Assembly (NCBI RefSeq): GCF_030816195.1
Contig: NZ_JAUSXS010000001.1
Coordinates: 2,069,501 to 2,133,500, forward strand
Source of the DNA: Pseudomonas sp. W4I3
Lineage (GTDB): Bacteria > Pseudomonadota > Gammaproteobacteria > Pseudomonadales > Pseudomonadaceae
DNA: 64,000 bases
Direction of reading: 5' to 3'
The notes below the pieces were generated by a model. That model saw nothing but the letters and a program-made list of their open reading frames with translations, did no database searches and was not told the DNA's origin. The position numbers and the translations under genes are program-made. This document shows, one piece after another, positions 36,200 through 45,140 of the stretch; within the stretch, counting starts at the first letter, position 1; each line of letters begins with the position of its first letter.

Positions 36200-37345
36200 T
36201 TACTCCCCTTTGCCAGCAGCGGCAGCAGGAGCGGCGGAACCGGCAGGCTTGGCGTTGTCTGCTTCCTTGACCTTGACCTCAGCGCCCGGCTTGACGTACT
36301 GCAAGCCTTCGGTGATGACGCGGTCACCGGCGTTCAAGCCTTTTTCCACCAGCCAGTAGGCACCGTAGGTACGGTTGGCCACCAGTTCACGCTGCTCGAC
36401 CTTGTTGTCGGCATTGACGATCAGCGCCGTCGGGGTGCCTTTGAGGTCGCGTGTCACGCCTTGCTGCGGTGCCAGAATGGCTTTGCTGTTCACGCCAGCT
36501 TGCAACTGGGCGTGCACGAACATGCCCGGCAGCAGGGTGTGGTCCGGGTTGGGGAACACGGCGCGCAGGGTGACGGAGCCAGTGGTCTGGTCAACCGACA
36601 CTTCGGAGAATTCCAGTTTGCCTTCCTGGCCGTAGTCAGTGCCGTCTTCCAGGGTCAGCTTGACCTTGGCCGCATTGGCGCCGACTTTTTCCAACTGACC
36701 GCTTTCCAGGTCGCGGCGCAGCTTGAGCATTTCTGCCGAGGACTGCGTGACGTCGACGTAGATCGGGTCCAGTTGCTGGATCACGGCCATGGAGTCGGCC
36801 TGGCCGTTGCTGACCAGCGCGCCTTCAGTGACCGAAGAACGGCCGATACGCCCGGAGATCGGCGCGTACACCTTGGTGTAGCGCACGTTGATCTGGGCGG
36901 TTTGCACGTCTGCTTCGGCCGTCATGCGGTTGGCGACGGCGGTGTCGTATTCCTGACGGCTGACGGCCTGTTCATCGACCAGCTGTTTGTAGCGGTCGGT
37001 GATGGACTTGGTCTGGGTCAGGTTGGCTTGTGCGCTTTTGAGGGTCGCTTCATAGACCGACGGGTCGATCTGATAAAGCTGCTGGCCTTCCTTCACATCC
37101 GCGCCTTCCTTGAACAGGCGCTTGAGAATGATGCCGTTGACCTGAGGGCGTACTTCCGCAATGCGGAAGGCCGTGGTGCGGCCCGGCAGCTCGGTGGTCA
37201 GGGTAAAGGCTTGCGGTTGAATGGTGACCACGCCGACCTGAGGGGTTTGAGCGGGCGGCGCCGCTTCTTCCTTTTTACATCCGCTGAGCAGCGATGCCAG
37301 GGCGACGGCAGTGACCAGAGCGGTAACAGCTGGCTTAAGTTGCAT
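36200..37345 (-). CDS. ttgA: RND efflux periplasmic adaptor, TtgA/MexA/EmhA type
   Basis: 381 residues. Lipoprotein signal with lipobox LLSGC (Cys23). The order is beta-barrel/lipoyl/alpha-hairpin: GVVTIQPQAFTLTTELPGRT, the hairpin EVRPQVNGIILKRLFKEGAD, then LVSNGQADSMAVIQQLDPIY. The ATG at 37345 has GAGGATCTTC ahead; a longer in-frame version starting at 37381 would destroy the signal peptide. It bridges TtgB and TtgC. The upstream region holds the TtgR-type operator. Confidence 0.94.
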   Translation of the reverse strand: MQLKPAVTALVTAVALASLLSGCKKEEAAPPAQTPQVGVVTIQPQAFTLTTELPGRTTAFRIAEVRPQVNGIILKRLFKEGADVKEGQQLYQIDPSVYEATLKSAQANLTQTKSITDRYKQLVDEQAVSRQEYDTAVANRMTAEADVQTAQINVRYTKVYAPISGRIGRSSVTEGALVSNGQADSMAVIQQLDPIYVDVTQSSAEMLKLRRDLESGQLEKVGANAAKVKLTLEDGTDYGQEGKLEFSEVSVDQTTGSVTLRAVFPNPDHTLLPGMFVHAQLQAGVNSKAILAPQQGVTRDLKGTPTALIVNADNKVEQRELVANRTYGAYWLVEKGLNAGDRVITEGLQYVKPGAEVKVKEADNAKPAGSAAPAAAAGKGE

Positions 37346-37435
37346 GAAGATCCTCGGGTCAGGCGCGCAGGGTGCGCACAAGAAGTGTGGAAGGGTAAAA
37401 ACAAAGCTGTGAGTAGATAAGTAGCTTGCTACGCA

Positions 37436-37465
37436 ATATACTTACGTTCATGGTTGTTTGTAAAC
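37436..37465. promoter_or_regulatory. TtgR/EmhR-type operator in the ttgA-ttgR gap
   Basis: The sequence ATATACTTACGTTCATGGTT followed by GTTTGTAAA closely resembles the known P. putida TtgR operator, read on the other strand. It lies about 90-120 bases ahead of ttgA and 167 ahead of ttgR, so it could repress both. Confidence 0.75.
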
Positions 37466-37631
37466 TCTTGACAGGCAGGGCGGAATGTAGACAAAGCATC
37501 CCCCAAAGCCTCGATTTTAGTACGTTCGGCGCCCATGACGGTGTCGTCCCACAATTATTCAGATGATCGTTCGCGTCTATTAACATTGCGTTAACGATAG
37601 TCCCAAGTGTTCTGATTGAGGTTTTACTGCC

Positions 37632-38264
37632 ATGGTTCGTCGCACCAAAGAGGAAGCTCAGGAAACGCGCAGCCAGATTCTCCAAGCCGCCGAGCAGGCC
37701 TTCTATGACCGTGGCGTTGCGCGGACCACGCTGGCGGATATCGCCGCCCTGGCCGGCGTCACGCGTGGCGCCATCTACTGGCATTTCAGTAATAAGTCCG
37801 ACTTGCTGCAGGCACTGCTTGATACGCTGCATGAGCCCCTGGACGAATTGGCCCGGGCCAGTGAAAGCGAGGATGAAGTCGACCCGTTGGGGTGCATGCG
37901 CAAGCTGCTGATTCATCTCTATCACCAAGTGGCCCTGGACCCGAAAACACGGCGCATCAACGAAATCCTGTTCCATAAGTGCGAGTTCACCGATGAAATG
38001 TGCGACATGCGCCGCCAACGCCAGGCCCACAGCCTGGAGTGCAACCTGCGCATCGGCCTGACGTTGCGTAATGCGGTGCATCGCGGCCAATTACCGGAAA
38101 ATCTCGATACCACCCGTGCAGCGGTGTGCATTCATGCCTACATCCACGGCCTGATCGGCCAGTGGCTATTGGTGCCTGACAGCTTTCAGCTGCATCAGGA
38201 CGCCGAGCGCTGGGTGGATGCCGGGCTGGACATGCTGCGCCTGAGCCCCAGCCTGCGCAATTGA
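37632..38264 (+). CDS. ttgR: TetR-family repressor TtgR/EmhR
   Basis: 210 residues. The helix-turn-helix is in [21 protein letters not shown] (about residues 32-52), and the whole N-terminus [16 protein letters not shown] agrees with TtgR of P. putida. The ligand domain keeps [20 protein letters not shown], and the tail ends [11 protein letters not shown] as in TtgR. It represses the divergent ttgABC operon and is released by antibiotics, flavonoids or other hydrophobic ligands. It is separated from ttgA by 286 bases with the operator between. Confidence 0.94.
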   Translation: MVRRTKEEAQETRSQILQAAEQAFYDRGVARTTLADIAALAGVTRGAIYWHFSNKSDLLQALLDTLHEPLDELARASESEDEVDPLGCMRKLLIHLYHQVALDPKTRRINEILFHKCEFTDEMCDMRRQRQAHSLECNLRIGLTLRNAVHRGQLPENLDTTRAAVCIHAYIHGLIGQWLLVPDSFQLHQDAERWVDAGLDMLRLSPSLRN

Positions 38265-38308
38265 GACAAAATGCGTAATTACGTCCGGTTGTGTCAACAG
38301 TAAAGCCT

Positions 38309-38328
38309 AAGGACCGTCAATCGTCCTT
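38309..38328 (+). terminator. Weak hairpin terminator after ttgR
   Basis: Stem AAGGAC / GTCCTT with an eight-base loop, followed by CTGCCTG with few T. It is a plausible but poor rho-independent signal, 45 bases past ttgR. Confidence 0.35.
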
Positions 38329-38460
38329 CTGCCTGATTGAAGGGGTGACTTTATATACGGGCTGGCGGGCGGTTGATAGGTAGCGGCCTAAGTATTTTGT
38401 AGCGATTTTGTTGCCGTTCTGTGAAGTGATGTTTCCAAGACGAAACATGCGGTCAAAAAT

Positions 38461-38487
38461 GTGGGAGGGGGCAAGCCCCTTCCCACC
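38461..38487. repeat. Compact REP hairpin
   Basis: GTGGGAGGGGGCAAGCCCCTTCCCAC is a single short hairpin made by fusion of two REP halves with the middle deleted. It lies 21 bases past the nemA-like gene end. Confidence 0.8.
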
Positions 38488-38507
38488 TTGTTTCATGGTT
38501 CAGTCAG

Positions 38508-39563
38508 TTAGATCGGCAGCGTTGGATAGTCGATATAACCAACAGGCCCTTTACCGTAGAAGGTCTCCGGATGCGCGTCGTTGAGCGGCGCATCGGCCTT
38601 CAAGCGTGCCGGCAGGTCCGGGTTGGCAATGAACGGTACGCCGAACGCCACCGCATCGGCCTTGCCGGCGGCCAGCCAAGCGTTGGCGCTGTCTTTGGTA
38701 AAGCGTTCGTTGGCGATGTAGACGCCGCCGAACGCTTTTTTCAGTTGTGGGCCGAGGCTGTCCGCGCCTTCTTTTTCACGGGAGCAGATAAAGGCGATGC
38801 CACGCTTGCCCAGTTCGCTGGCGACGTAGGTGAAGGTTTCCGCCAGGTTGTCGTCGCCCATGTCGTGGGAATCGGCGCGCGGTGCCAAGTGCACGCCCAC
38901 GCGGCCGGCGCCCCAGACTTCGATGGCGGCGTCGGTCACTTCCAGCAGCAGGCGCGCACGGTTTTCCAGGGAGCCGCCGTACTGGTCGGTGCGCTGGTTG
39001 GTGCTGCTTTGCAGGAACTGGTCGAGCAGGTAGCCGTTGGCGCCATGGATTTCCACGCCGTCAAAACCTGCGGCCTTGGCGTTTTCGGCGCCGGTGCGGT
39101 AAGCGTCGACGATGTCGGCGATTTCAGCGGTTTCCAGGGCGCGCGGGGTCGGGTAGTCGGCCAGTGGGCGCACCAGGCTGACGTGGCCTTTGGGCTGGAT
39201 CGCGCTCGGCGCCACCGGGGTTTCGCCGTTCAGGTACGACTCATGGGAGATACGGCCGACGTGCCACAGTTGCAGGAAGATCTTGCCGCCCGCGCCGTGG
39301 ATCGCCTTGGTCACGTTGGCCCAGCCGCGAACCTGGTCGTTGGACCAGATGCCCGGCGTGTCCGGGTAGCCCACGCCCATGGGCGTTACGGAGGTGGCTT
39401 CGCTGAGGATCAGCCCGGCGGACGCGCGCTGCACGTAGTACTCGGCCATCAGCGCATTGGGTACGCGACCGGCGTCAGCACGGCAGCGGGTCAGCGGCGC
39501 CATGATGATGCGGTTTTTCAGTTCCAGGTCGCCCAGTTTGATGGGATCGAAAATAGTCGTCAT
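38508..39563 (-). CDS. nemA: Old Yellow Enzyme family alkene reductase (NemA/XenB-like)
   Basis: 351 residues, FMN-dependent TIM barrel. It reduces activated C=C bonds (N-ethylmaleimide, enones) and nitro compounds with NAD(P)H. Conserved parts: NRIIMAPLTRCRAD with the flavin-binding Thr, LQLWHVGRISH, the substrate-binding pair in EIHGANGYLLDQFLQ (His and Asn), and NQRTDQYGGSLENRARL. It is the last gene of an operon ArsR-MFS-OYE, 24 bases after the MFS stop. That company suggests a role in clearing reactive electrophiles. Confidence 0.92.
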   Translation of the reverse strand: MTTIFDPIKLGDLELKNRIIMAPLTRCRADAGRVPNALMAEYYVQRASAGLILSEATSVTPMGVGYPDTPGIWSNDQVRGWANVTKAIHGAGGKIFLQLWHVGRISHESYLNGETPVAPSAIQPKGHVSLVRPLADYPTPRALETAEIADIVDAYRTGAENAKAAGFDGVEIHGANGYLLDQFLQSSTNQRTDQYGGSLENRARLLLEVTDAAIEVWGAGRVGVHLAPRADSHDMGDDNLAETFTYVASELGKRGIAFICSREKEGADSLGPQLKKAFGGVYIANERFTKDSANAWLAAGKADAVAFGVPFIANPDLPARLKADAPLNDAHPETFYGKGPVGYIDYPTLPI

Positions 39564-39587
39564 GGGAAAACACCTTTCTCAAGTTGA

Positions 39588-40754
39588 TCAGTGAGTCGCG
39601 GGGGCCAGGTCGGCATCGCCGCCCTGACGGAATGTAATCAGGGTCACCAGCAGCGCGAGAATCGCCAGGGCCGCGGCGGCCAAGGGCACGCTGGTCAAGC
39701 CGAAACCGTGGGCGATCACGCTGCCGCCAACCCAGGCGCCGAGGGCGTTGCCGATGTTGAAGGCACCGATGTTCAGGGTGGACACCAGGTTTGGCGCGGC
39801 CTTGCCGAAGGTCACCACATTGATCTGCAGCGCCGGCACGGCGGCGAAGGAGGCGGTGGCCCACAGGAACAGGGTGATTTCAGTGGGGATCAGCGCGACG
39901 CTGGTCCAGGTCAGTGCGCTGGAGACCACCGCCATGCTGGCAAACACGCCGATCAGGGTGGCGGCCAGGCGCTTGTCGGCCAGCTTGCCGCCGATGATGT
40001 TGCCCAGCGTCAGGCCCAGGCCGATCAGCAGCAAGGTCCAGGTCACGCCTTTGGGCGACACCCCGGTGACGTCACCCAGCAACGGCGCGACATAGGTGAA
40101 GAGGGTGAACATGGACGCGGCGAACAACGCGGTCATGCTCAACGACAGCCAGATGCCGGCGCCTTTGAGGGCGGCCAGTTCGGCGCGCATGTCGAGTTTT
40201 TCTTCGTCGCGCTTGGCTGGCAGGAAGCGGATCAGGCCGATCAAGGCGACCACGCCGATGACCGTCACCGCCCAGAAGGTCGAGCGCCAGCCGGCTTGCT
40301 GGCCCAGCGCGGTACCGAGCGGCACGCCCAGCACGTTGGCCAGGGTCAAGCCGGTGAACATCAACGCCACCGCCGACGCACGTTTGTTGGCGGGCACCAG
40401 GTTGGCGGCCACCACTGAACCAATCCCGAAGAACGCACCGTGGCACAGCGCGGTGACCACACGGGCGAACATCAGCACGTTGTAGTCGCTCGCCATTGCG
40501 CAGAGCAGGTTGCCGACGATGAAGATACCCATCAACGCTACCAGCGCAGCCTTGCGTGGCAGCCTGGCGGTGGCCAGCGCCATGAACGGCGCGCCGATGG
40601 CCACGCCCAGGGCATAGCCGGTCACCAGCCAGCCCGCGCCGGGAATCGACACACCCAGGTCTGCCGCCACATCGGGCAGCAAGCCCATGATGACGAACTC
40701 GGTGGTGCCGATGGCAAAGGCGCTGAGGGCCAGGATGACGAGCGAGAGGGGCAT
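39588..40754 (-). CDS. DHA1-type MFS efflux transporter (AraJ-like)
   Basis: 388 residues with twelve membrane segments. The N-terminus AIGTTEFVIMGLLPDVAADLG is typical of AraJ/DHA1 exporters, and the motif A loop reads TARLPRKAALV. Motif C-like GLTLANVLGVPLGTALG points to an antiporter direction (export). It lies 13 bases after the ArsR gene and 24 ahead of the OYE gene, so one transcript carries all three. The exported compound is unknown; the context suggests an electrophile or its reduced product. Confidence 0.88.
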   Translation of the reverse strand: MPLSLVILALSAFAIGTTEFVIMGLLPDVAADLGVSIPGAGWLVTGYALGVAIGAPFMALATARLPRKAALVALMGIFIVGNLLCAMASDYNVLMFARVVTALCHGAFFGIGSVVAANLVPANKRASAVALMFTGLTLANVLGVPLGTALGQQAGWRSTFWAVTVIGVVALIGLIRFLPAKRDEEKLDMRAELAALKGAGIWLSLSMTALFAASMFTLFTYVAPLLGDVTGVSPKGVTWTLLLIGLGLTLGNIIGGKLADKRLAATLIGVFASMAVVSSALTWTSVALIPTEITLFLWATASFAAVPALQINVVTFGKAAPNLVSTLNIGAFNIGNALGAWVGGSVIAHGFGLTSVPLAAAALAILALLVTLITFRQGGDADLAPATH

Positions 40755-40767
40755 TAATGTTTCCTTA

Positions 40768-41085
40768 TTACCGCGCGGGTGCGCTGAGTTCGGTGAAGAG
40801 CGCGGTGAGGAAGGCGTGGATCACCTCCTCATTGCGCCGGAAAAAGTGCCACTGCCCGGCTTTCTGGCTGGTGATCAGGCCGGCGCGTTGCAATGTGGCC
40901 AGATGCGCTGACACGGTGGACTGGGACAAGCCGCAGCGCTGGTCGATCTGCCCGGCGCAGATGCCGTATTCGTGGTTGTGCAATTGCTCGGGGAATTGCA
41001 CCTTCGGGTCTTTCAGCCAGGTGAGGATGTCTCGTCGTACTGGGTGCGCCAGGGCTTTTATTATTTCGTCGAGGTCGATGGACAT
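40768..41085 (-). CDS. ArsR-family winged-helix regulator
   Basis: 105 residues. The winged helix has ALAHPVRRDILTWL as the first helices, then CAGQIDQRCGLSQSTVSAHL as recognition region and GLITSQKAGQWHFFRRN as wing. The metal-binding CxC of ArsR is absent. Two cysteines remain, Cys43 and Cys51, near the recognition helix, which could sense electrophiles. The ATG at 41085 was chosen because the family starts right at the first helix; a longer frame to 41241 only runs through the operator region. It heads the MFS/OYE operon, and three repeated operator-like sites lie just upstream. Confidence 0.9.
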   Translation of the reverse strand: MSIDLDEIIKALAHPVRRDILTWLKDPKVQFPEQLHNHEYGICAGQIDQRCGLSQSTVSAHLATLQRAGLITSQKAGQWHFFRRNEEVIHAFLTALFTELSAPAR

Positions 41086-41107
41086 GGCAGGTGCTCGGTG
41101 GCGTAAA

Positions 41108-41210
41108 ACGTTATATCGCGATGAGGCGAACTTTAAATCGTTATATCCCGATATACCAATATGATTTTGCTCTGAGGTCGGTCGGATTGGGTATATCGGG
41201 TTATAACGAT
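41108..41210. promoter_or_regulatory. Three operator-like sites in the arsR-acpH divergent region
   Basis: ATCGTTATATCCCGATATACC (41137-41157) has an inverted copy with one mismatch at 41190-41210. A shorter ACGTTATATCGCGAT lies at 41108-41122. Shared core CGTTATATC(C/G)CGAT. The likely binder is the adjacent ArsR protein. Confidence 0.65.
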
Positions 41211-41239
41211 ACGTCGTCGGCAGTGGTAGACTGCGCGCC

Positions 41240-41824
41240 ATGAATTATCTCGCACATCTGCACCTGGGCGGCCAACTTCCTGCGCAACTGCTGGGCAGCC
41301 TGTATGGCGACTTCGTCAAAGGCCGCTTGCAGGGCCAGTTCAGCCCGCAAATCGAATCGGCGATTCAGTTGCATCGCTCGATTGACTGCTTCACCGACAG
41401 CCACCCGCTGGTGGGGGAGGCGTTGTCGCGCTTCAGCCTGACCCGCAGGCGCTATGCGGGGATTGTTCTGGATGTATTTTTCGATCACTGCCTGGCGCGG
41501 GATTGGGCGCTGTATGCCGACCAGTCGCTGGAGCGCTTCACCTCGCAGGTGTACCGCGTGCTGGCGGCAGAACCGCAGTTACCGGGGCGGCTGGCGCAGA
41601 TTGCACCCTGGATGGCAGCGGATGATTGGCTGGGCTCGTACCGTGAGTTCGAAGTGATGGAGCAAGTGTTGCGGGGGATCTCGCGGCGGCTGACGCAGCC
41701 TGAGGAACTGGGGTTTGCGATGCAGGAATTGCGGGAGCTGTATGAGCCGCTGAGCCAGGACTTCAGTGACTTCTACCCAGAGCTACAGGCATTTGCACAA
41801 CACCAACTGAATACTCAGAACTAA
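41240..41824 (+). CDS. acpH: Acyl carrier protein phosphodiesterase AcpH
   Basis: 194 residues. It removes the 4'-phosphopantetheine group from ACP, giving apo-ACP. The family opening MNYLAHLHLGG and the HD-like elements LGSLYGDFVKG, LHRSIDCFTDSHP and DVFFDHCLARDW are all present. No signal peptide, so cytoplasmic. It is divergent from the ArsR operon and ends just before a REPIN. Its start lies 29 bases from the right operator copy, so the ArsR site could also affect it. Confidence 0.9.
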   Translation: MNYLAHLHLGGQLPAQLLGSLYGDFVKGRLQGQFSPQIESAIQLHRSIDCFTDSHPLVGEALSRFSLTRRRYAGIVLDVFFDHCLARDWALYADQSLERFTSQVYRVLAAEPQLPGRLAQIAPWMAADDWLGSYREFEVMEQVLRGISRRLTQPEELGFAMQELRELYEPLSQDFSDFYPELQAFAQHQLNTQN

Positions 41825-41825
41825 A

Positions 41826-41920
41826 AAATGTGGGAGGGGGCTTGCTCCCGATGGCGGTATGCCAGTCACTGCAAGGTTGACTGAGCCACTGCTATCGGGA
41901 GCAAGCCCCCTCCCACATTT
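41826..41920. repeat. REPIN between acpH and olsA
   Basis: Two arms, AAATGTGGGAGGGGGCTTGC and onwards, with the exact complement on the right, in convergent position between two gene ends. Confidence 0.92.
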
Positions 41921-41934
41921 TGACCGTGCCCGCT

Positions 41935-42726
41935 TCAGGCCGCGTAGGCGGGGCGAGTGCCTACCAATTCGGCCTCCGGCAACGGCCCAAACAACGCCTT
42001 CTGCACCGCCTGCTGCGCCTGATACGCCAGCGCCGCACGCTCCTGCCCGGCGCAGGCAATCGGTTTGAGCAGGTGAATCTCCACGTCGCCCTGGTCATTG
42101 CCGAACAGTCGCATCAGGTGCGAGAGCAAATCGTCATCACCAATAAACGGCGCCAGCGGGTCCACCTGGCCATCGCGCAGGTAACGGATCGCCACCGGTT
42201 GCAGCGCCACATCCGCATCGATCGCACTGGCCAGCAAACGCCCGTGGAAGGTGCGCAGGCTGCGCCCGTCGGTGGTGGTGCCCTCGGGGAACATCAGCAG
42301 CGGGTGCTCCTGCTCCAAATGGCGGGTCATCTGTTTGCGGATCAACTGACTGTCACCCGAGCCACGGCGAATGAACAGGCTGCCGGCTTTCGCCGCCAAC
42401 CAGCCAGCCACCGGCCAGGTGCGCACTTCGGCCTTGGACAGGAACGACATCGGCGCCACAGCACCGAGCAGCGGGATATCGGTCCAGGACACGTGATTGC
42501 TCACCCACAGCATCGGTTGCGTCGGCAATTCACCGCGCACCGTCACGCGAAAGGGCAGGGCGTTGGTCAGCCGCGCCATGAAAAAGCGCGACCAACGCTG
42601 GCGCCGCACCATCGAATTGGCCACCCCCAGGCGTTCGAACAGGCCAAACACACTGGCCATGCTCAAACCCAGCGCCACCACCAGCAGCACCCGGGCGATG
42701 CGCCCGTACACACGCAGGCGGCCCAT
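41935..42726 (-). CDS. olsA: 1-acyl-sn-glycerol-3-phosphate-type O-acyltransferase OlsA
   Basis: 263 residues. The second enzyme of ornithine lipid synthesis: it adds the ester-linked fatty acid to lyso-ornithine lipid. A membrane anchor lies at about residues 8-30. PlsC-type motif I is NHVSWTD (H-x4-D), motif II is FIRRGSG, and motif III is FPEGTTTDG. The ATG at 42726 overlaps the olsB stop (ATGA), so both are translated together. A longer in-frame start would run back into olsB. Plain LPA acyltransferase is the alternative, but the olsB partner decides it. Confidence 0.9.
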   Translation of the reverse strand: MGRLRVYGRIARVLLVVALGLSMASVFGLFERLGVANSMVRRQRWSRFFMARLTNALPFRVTVRGELPTQPMLWVSNHVSWTDIPLLGAVAPMSFLSKAEVRTWPVAGWLAAKAGSLFIRRGSGDSQLIRKQMTRHLEQEHPLLMFPEGTTTDGRSLRTFHGRLLASAIDADVALQPVAIRYLRDGQVDPLAPFIGDDDLLSHLMRLFGNDQGDVEIHLLKPIACAGQERAALAYQAQQAVQKALFGPLPEAELVGTRPAYAA

Positions 42727-43481
42727 CACATCGCCGCCTTGAAGTGGCGGGCATAGCGTGGGCACAGTTCGTCGCGCTTGAGCAGGATGAACACGTCGGC
42801 CACCTGGAAATCTTCATCCCAGCACGGCTCGCCGCAAATCTTCGCGCCCAGGCGCATATACGCCTTGAGCAGCGGCGGCATTTCAGCGATGACGTTGGAG
42901 GGCAGGTCCAGCGCCGGCAGCGGTTTTTTCGGTTCGGCGCGCAGGTGTTCGTTGCACAGGTAGCGCTCGCGCAGGCGCTGCATGATCGCGTGGGCCTGAA
43001 TGCCGCCGTCGTGCATCGGTATGCTCGCGCAGCCCATCAGGTAGCTGTAGCCGCCCTGGTTGAGCACTTCGGCCAACTCGCCCCAGAGCACCGCGATAGT
43101 GCCGCCGTTGCGGTAGGCCGGGTCGACGCAGGTACGGCCGATCTCCAGGATCGGGCCCTGCAAGTGCAGCAGCCCATGCAGGCTGAATTCTTCTTCGCTA
43201 TAGAACCGGCCCAGGGTGCTGGCGGCCTGGTGATCGAGCAAACGGGTGGTGGCCACCAGTCGACCGCTGTTCAAGTCACGCACGCCAATGTGGCTGCAGT
43301 GAACATCATAGTCATCCATGTCCAGACCCAGTTCGGCGCCTTTCAGCTTGGCGTTGAACTCGCCGCTGAACACGTTGAACCGCAGGGCCTGGGCTTCCTG
43401 CAAGGCCTTGGCGCCAACCAGGCGTTCGGCTTGCAGACGGCGTTCATTGCCGGTGTCGCTGATGCGGGCGATCTGAGTCAT
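42726..43481 (-). CDS. olsB: L-ornithine N-alpha-acyltransferase OlsB (GNAT type)
   Basis: 251 residues. The first step of ornithine lipid synthesis: it moves 3-hydroxyacyl from ACP to ornithine. The family block [12 protein letters not shown], the acyl-CoA/ACP-binding part [20 protein letters not shown], and [14 protein letters not shown] are typical of OlsB-like acyltransferases. Start set at 43481 with GGAG seven bases ahead; the frame stays open for 49 more codons upstream, but without a site. It is in operon with olsA. Such lipids are usually made under phosphate limitation. Confidence 0.9.
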   Translation of the reverse strand: MTQIARISDTGNERRLQAERLVGAKALQEAQALRFNVFSGEFNAKLKGAELGLDMDDYDVHCSHIGVRDLNSGRLVATTRLLDHQAASTLGRFYSEEEFSLHGLLHLQGPILEIGRTCVDPAYRNGGTIAVLWGELAEVLNQGGYSYLMGCASIPMHDGGIQAHAIMQRLRERYLCNEHLRAEPKKPLPALDLPSNVIAEMPPLLKAYMRLGAKICGEPCWDEDFQVADVFILLKRDELCPRYARHFKAAM

Positions 43482-43645
43482 AGCGAGTCTCCGAGTGCCG
43501 GCCAGGTTGTGCGGCCAGTCGACTTTGTTGTCCAAAGTCAGGCTATGTAGCCTCGGTGTCATCTCCATGAAGTTACGGTGACCGTTGAGTGACAGCCCCG
43601 TTGTCGCAAATCTGTCATCGGCCTGCACTACGCTCGCGGGCTTGA

Positions 43646-44740
43646 ATGCCCCTTGAGTTGGTGCCCATGGTCAGAGGCCTGTTGTGCGTTGTTCTGTTGT
43701 TCGTCACTGTCGGTGCTTGCGCCGAAACCTGGCCCGGCGAGGATTGGGTGACGGGCCGATTGATCGAAGGTCCTGCCGTCGATGCGCTGAATGCCTACGC
43801 TTTCCCGCCCCGTGACGACAACACTCGCCAAGGCATCCGTACCGATGCGTTGCTGGTAATCCGTGATGGCGAAATCATCTACGAACGCTACGCGGCGCCC
43901 ACCACCGCCAGCACGCCGCACCTGACGTGGTCGATCAGCAAAAGCCTGATGGCGACCGTGCTGGGCGTGGCTTATGGCGAAAACCGCTTCAAACTGAGCG
44001 ACGCTGTTGCGCGCTTTTACCCACCGATGAAACAGCACCCCAAGGTGAGCATGGCCGACCTGCTGCACTGGGCCTCGGGCCTGGACTGGCAGGAAGACTA
44101 CGAGTACGCGCCGCTTAAATCCTCTGTGGTGGCGATGCTCTACACCCGTGGCCGTGCCGACATGGCGCAATTTGCCGCCGAGACCGAGGCCGCTGATGCA
44201 CCCGGCCAGGCGTTTCGCTATTCCAGCGGCGACAGCAATATCCTGTCCGCCGCGCTCAAAGGCATGCTCGGGCACAAGGCCTATATGAGCTACCCGTGGG
44301 ACGCGTTGTTCAAGCCGCTGGGCATTCGCAGCGCGACCTGGGAAACCGACGCCGATGAGACCTTCGTCGCCTCCTCCTATGCCTACCTCACCGCCCGCGA
44401 CCTGGCGCGGGTCGGGCTGCTGATGGCGCGGGATGGGCGCTGGAACGAACGCCAATTGCTGCCCAGGGAGTGGGTCGCCTTCAACCGCCAGCCCTTCGAC
44501 CACTACCAAGCGGGCCAGGATGAAGCCGTGCCCGGCGGACAATGGTGGCTCAACCAGGGCACTCCCCAACCCTGGCCCGACGCACCGGCCGACACCTTCG
44601 CCGCCCTGGGGCATTGGGGCCAGGCGCTGTTCGTGCTGCCCGGCGAACACCTGGTCATCGTGCGCTACGGCGATGACCGCGATGGCAGCTACCGGCATAG
44701 CGAACTGCTCAAGCGCGTCTTGGCGGCGGTGCGCTCATGA
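43646..44740 (+). CDS. Secreted serine hydrolase, beta-lactamase (class C/EstB) fold
   Basis: 364 residues. Signal sequence [18 protein letters not shown], perhaps with a lipobox (VGAC). The catalytic SxxK is SISK (Ser96, Lys99). The tyrosine is in FRYSSGDSN and the third element, usually KTG, is HWG (LGHWGQ). This pattern suits esterases or peptidases of the family better than true beta-lactamases. A second ATG at 43667 gives a cleaner signal peptide and may be the true start. The stop overlaps the start of the next small gene (ATGA), so the two are coupled. Substrate unknown. Confidence 0.86.
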   Translation: MPLELVPMVRGLLCVVLLFVTVGACAETWPGEDWVTGRLIEGPAVDALNAYAFPPRDDNTRQGIRTDALLVIRDGEIIYERYAAPTTASTPHLTWSISKSLMATVLGVAYGENRFKLSDAVARFYPPMKQHPKVSMADLLHWASGLDWQEDYEYAPLKSSVVAMLYTRGRADMAQFAAETEAADAPGQAFRYSSGDSNILSAALKGMLGHKAYMSYPWDALFKPLGIRSATWETDADETFVASSYAYLTARDLARVGLLMARDGRWNERQLLPREWVAFNRQPFDHYQAGQDEAVPGGQWWLNQGTPQPWPDAPADTFAALGHWGQALFVLPGEHLVIVRYGDDRDGSYRHSELLKRVLAAVRS

Positions 44741-45051
44741 TCCGTCGTCATCCGTTTATCAGCGTCTTGCTGGCGCTGTTGCTCGCGTTGCTGGGCTGGG
44801 TGTGGCACGAGCGCGTCAACCTGCAAGCCTTTCCCGACATCATCGCGGCGTACACGGCCAAGGAGTACTGCTCGTGTCGCTACGTGGAAAACCAACCCGC
44901 CGATTACTGCCGTGGTTATGTGGAACAATACGTGCCGACCAGCGCGTTCAATGATAATCCCGAACGCAGTGAAGTGACGGCGAGCGGGTTGGGGCGCACG
45001 CATACGGCGCGGTGGATGGGCGACCGTCAGGGCTGTCGCCTGAATCCCTGA
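44737..45051 (+). CDS. Small membrane-anchored protein with conserved cysteines
   Basis: 104 residues, family not recognised. An N-terminal membrane anchor (about residues 8-23, FISVLLALLLALLGWVW) is followed by a periplasmic part with cysteines in YCSCRYVENQPADYCRGYV and a last one in DRQGCRLNP, enough for two disulfides. The first bases overlap the stop of the serine hydrolase gene, so both are translated together and presumably work together in the envelope. Nothing in the sequence tells the role. Confidence 0.75.
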   Translation: MIRRHPFISVLLALLLALLGWVWHERVNLQAFPDIIAAYTAKEYCSCRYVENQPADYCRGYVEQYVPTSAFNDNPERSEVTASGLGRTHTARWMGDRQGCRLNP

Positions 45052-45140
45052 ATACACACATCACCCCTCCCACATTGGATTTGCGCCATTCGTGAGATTG
45101 CGCTTAAGGTTCATCCAGATTTTTTGCCCCATGAGCCTTT

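Noticed and set aside
34586..37420. Long plus-strand open frame opposite ttgA and ttgB
   Set aside because: It spans two real genes and their boundary, and is low-complexity His/Gln/Asp-rich, a typical antisense shadow.
45060..45080. Fragment CACCCCTCCCACATTGGA as a REP copy
   Set aside because: It is only a decayed single end of an arm with no partner, too short to list as a feature.
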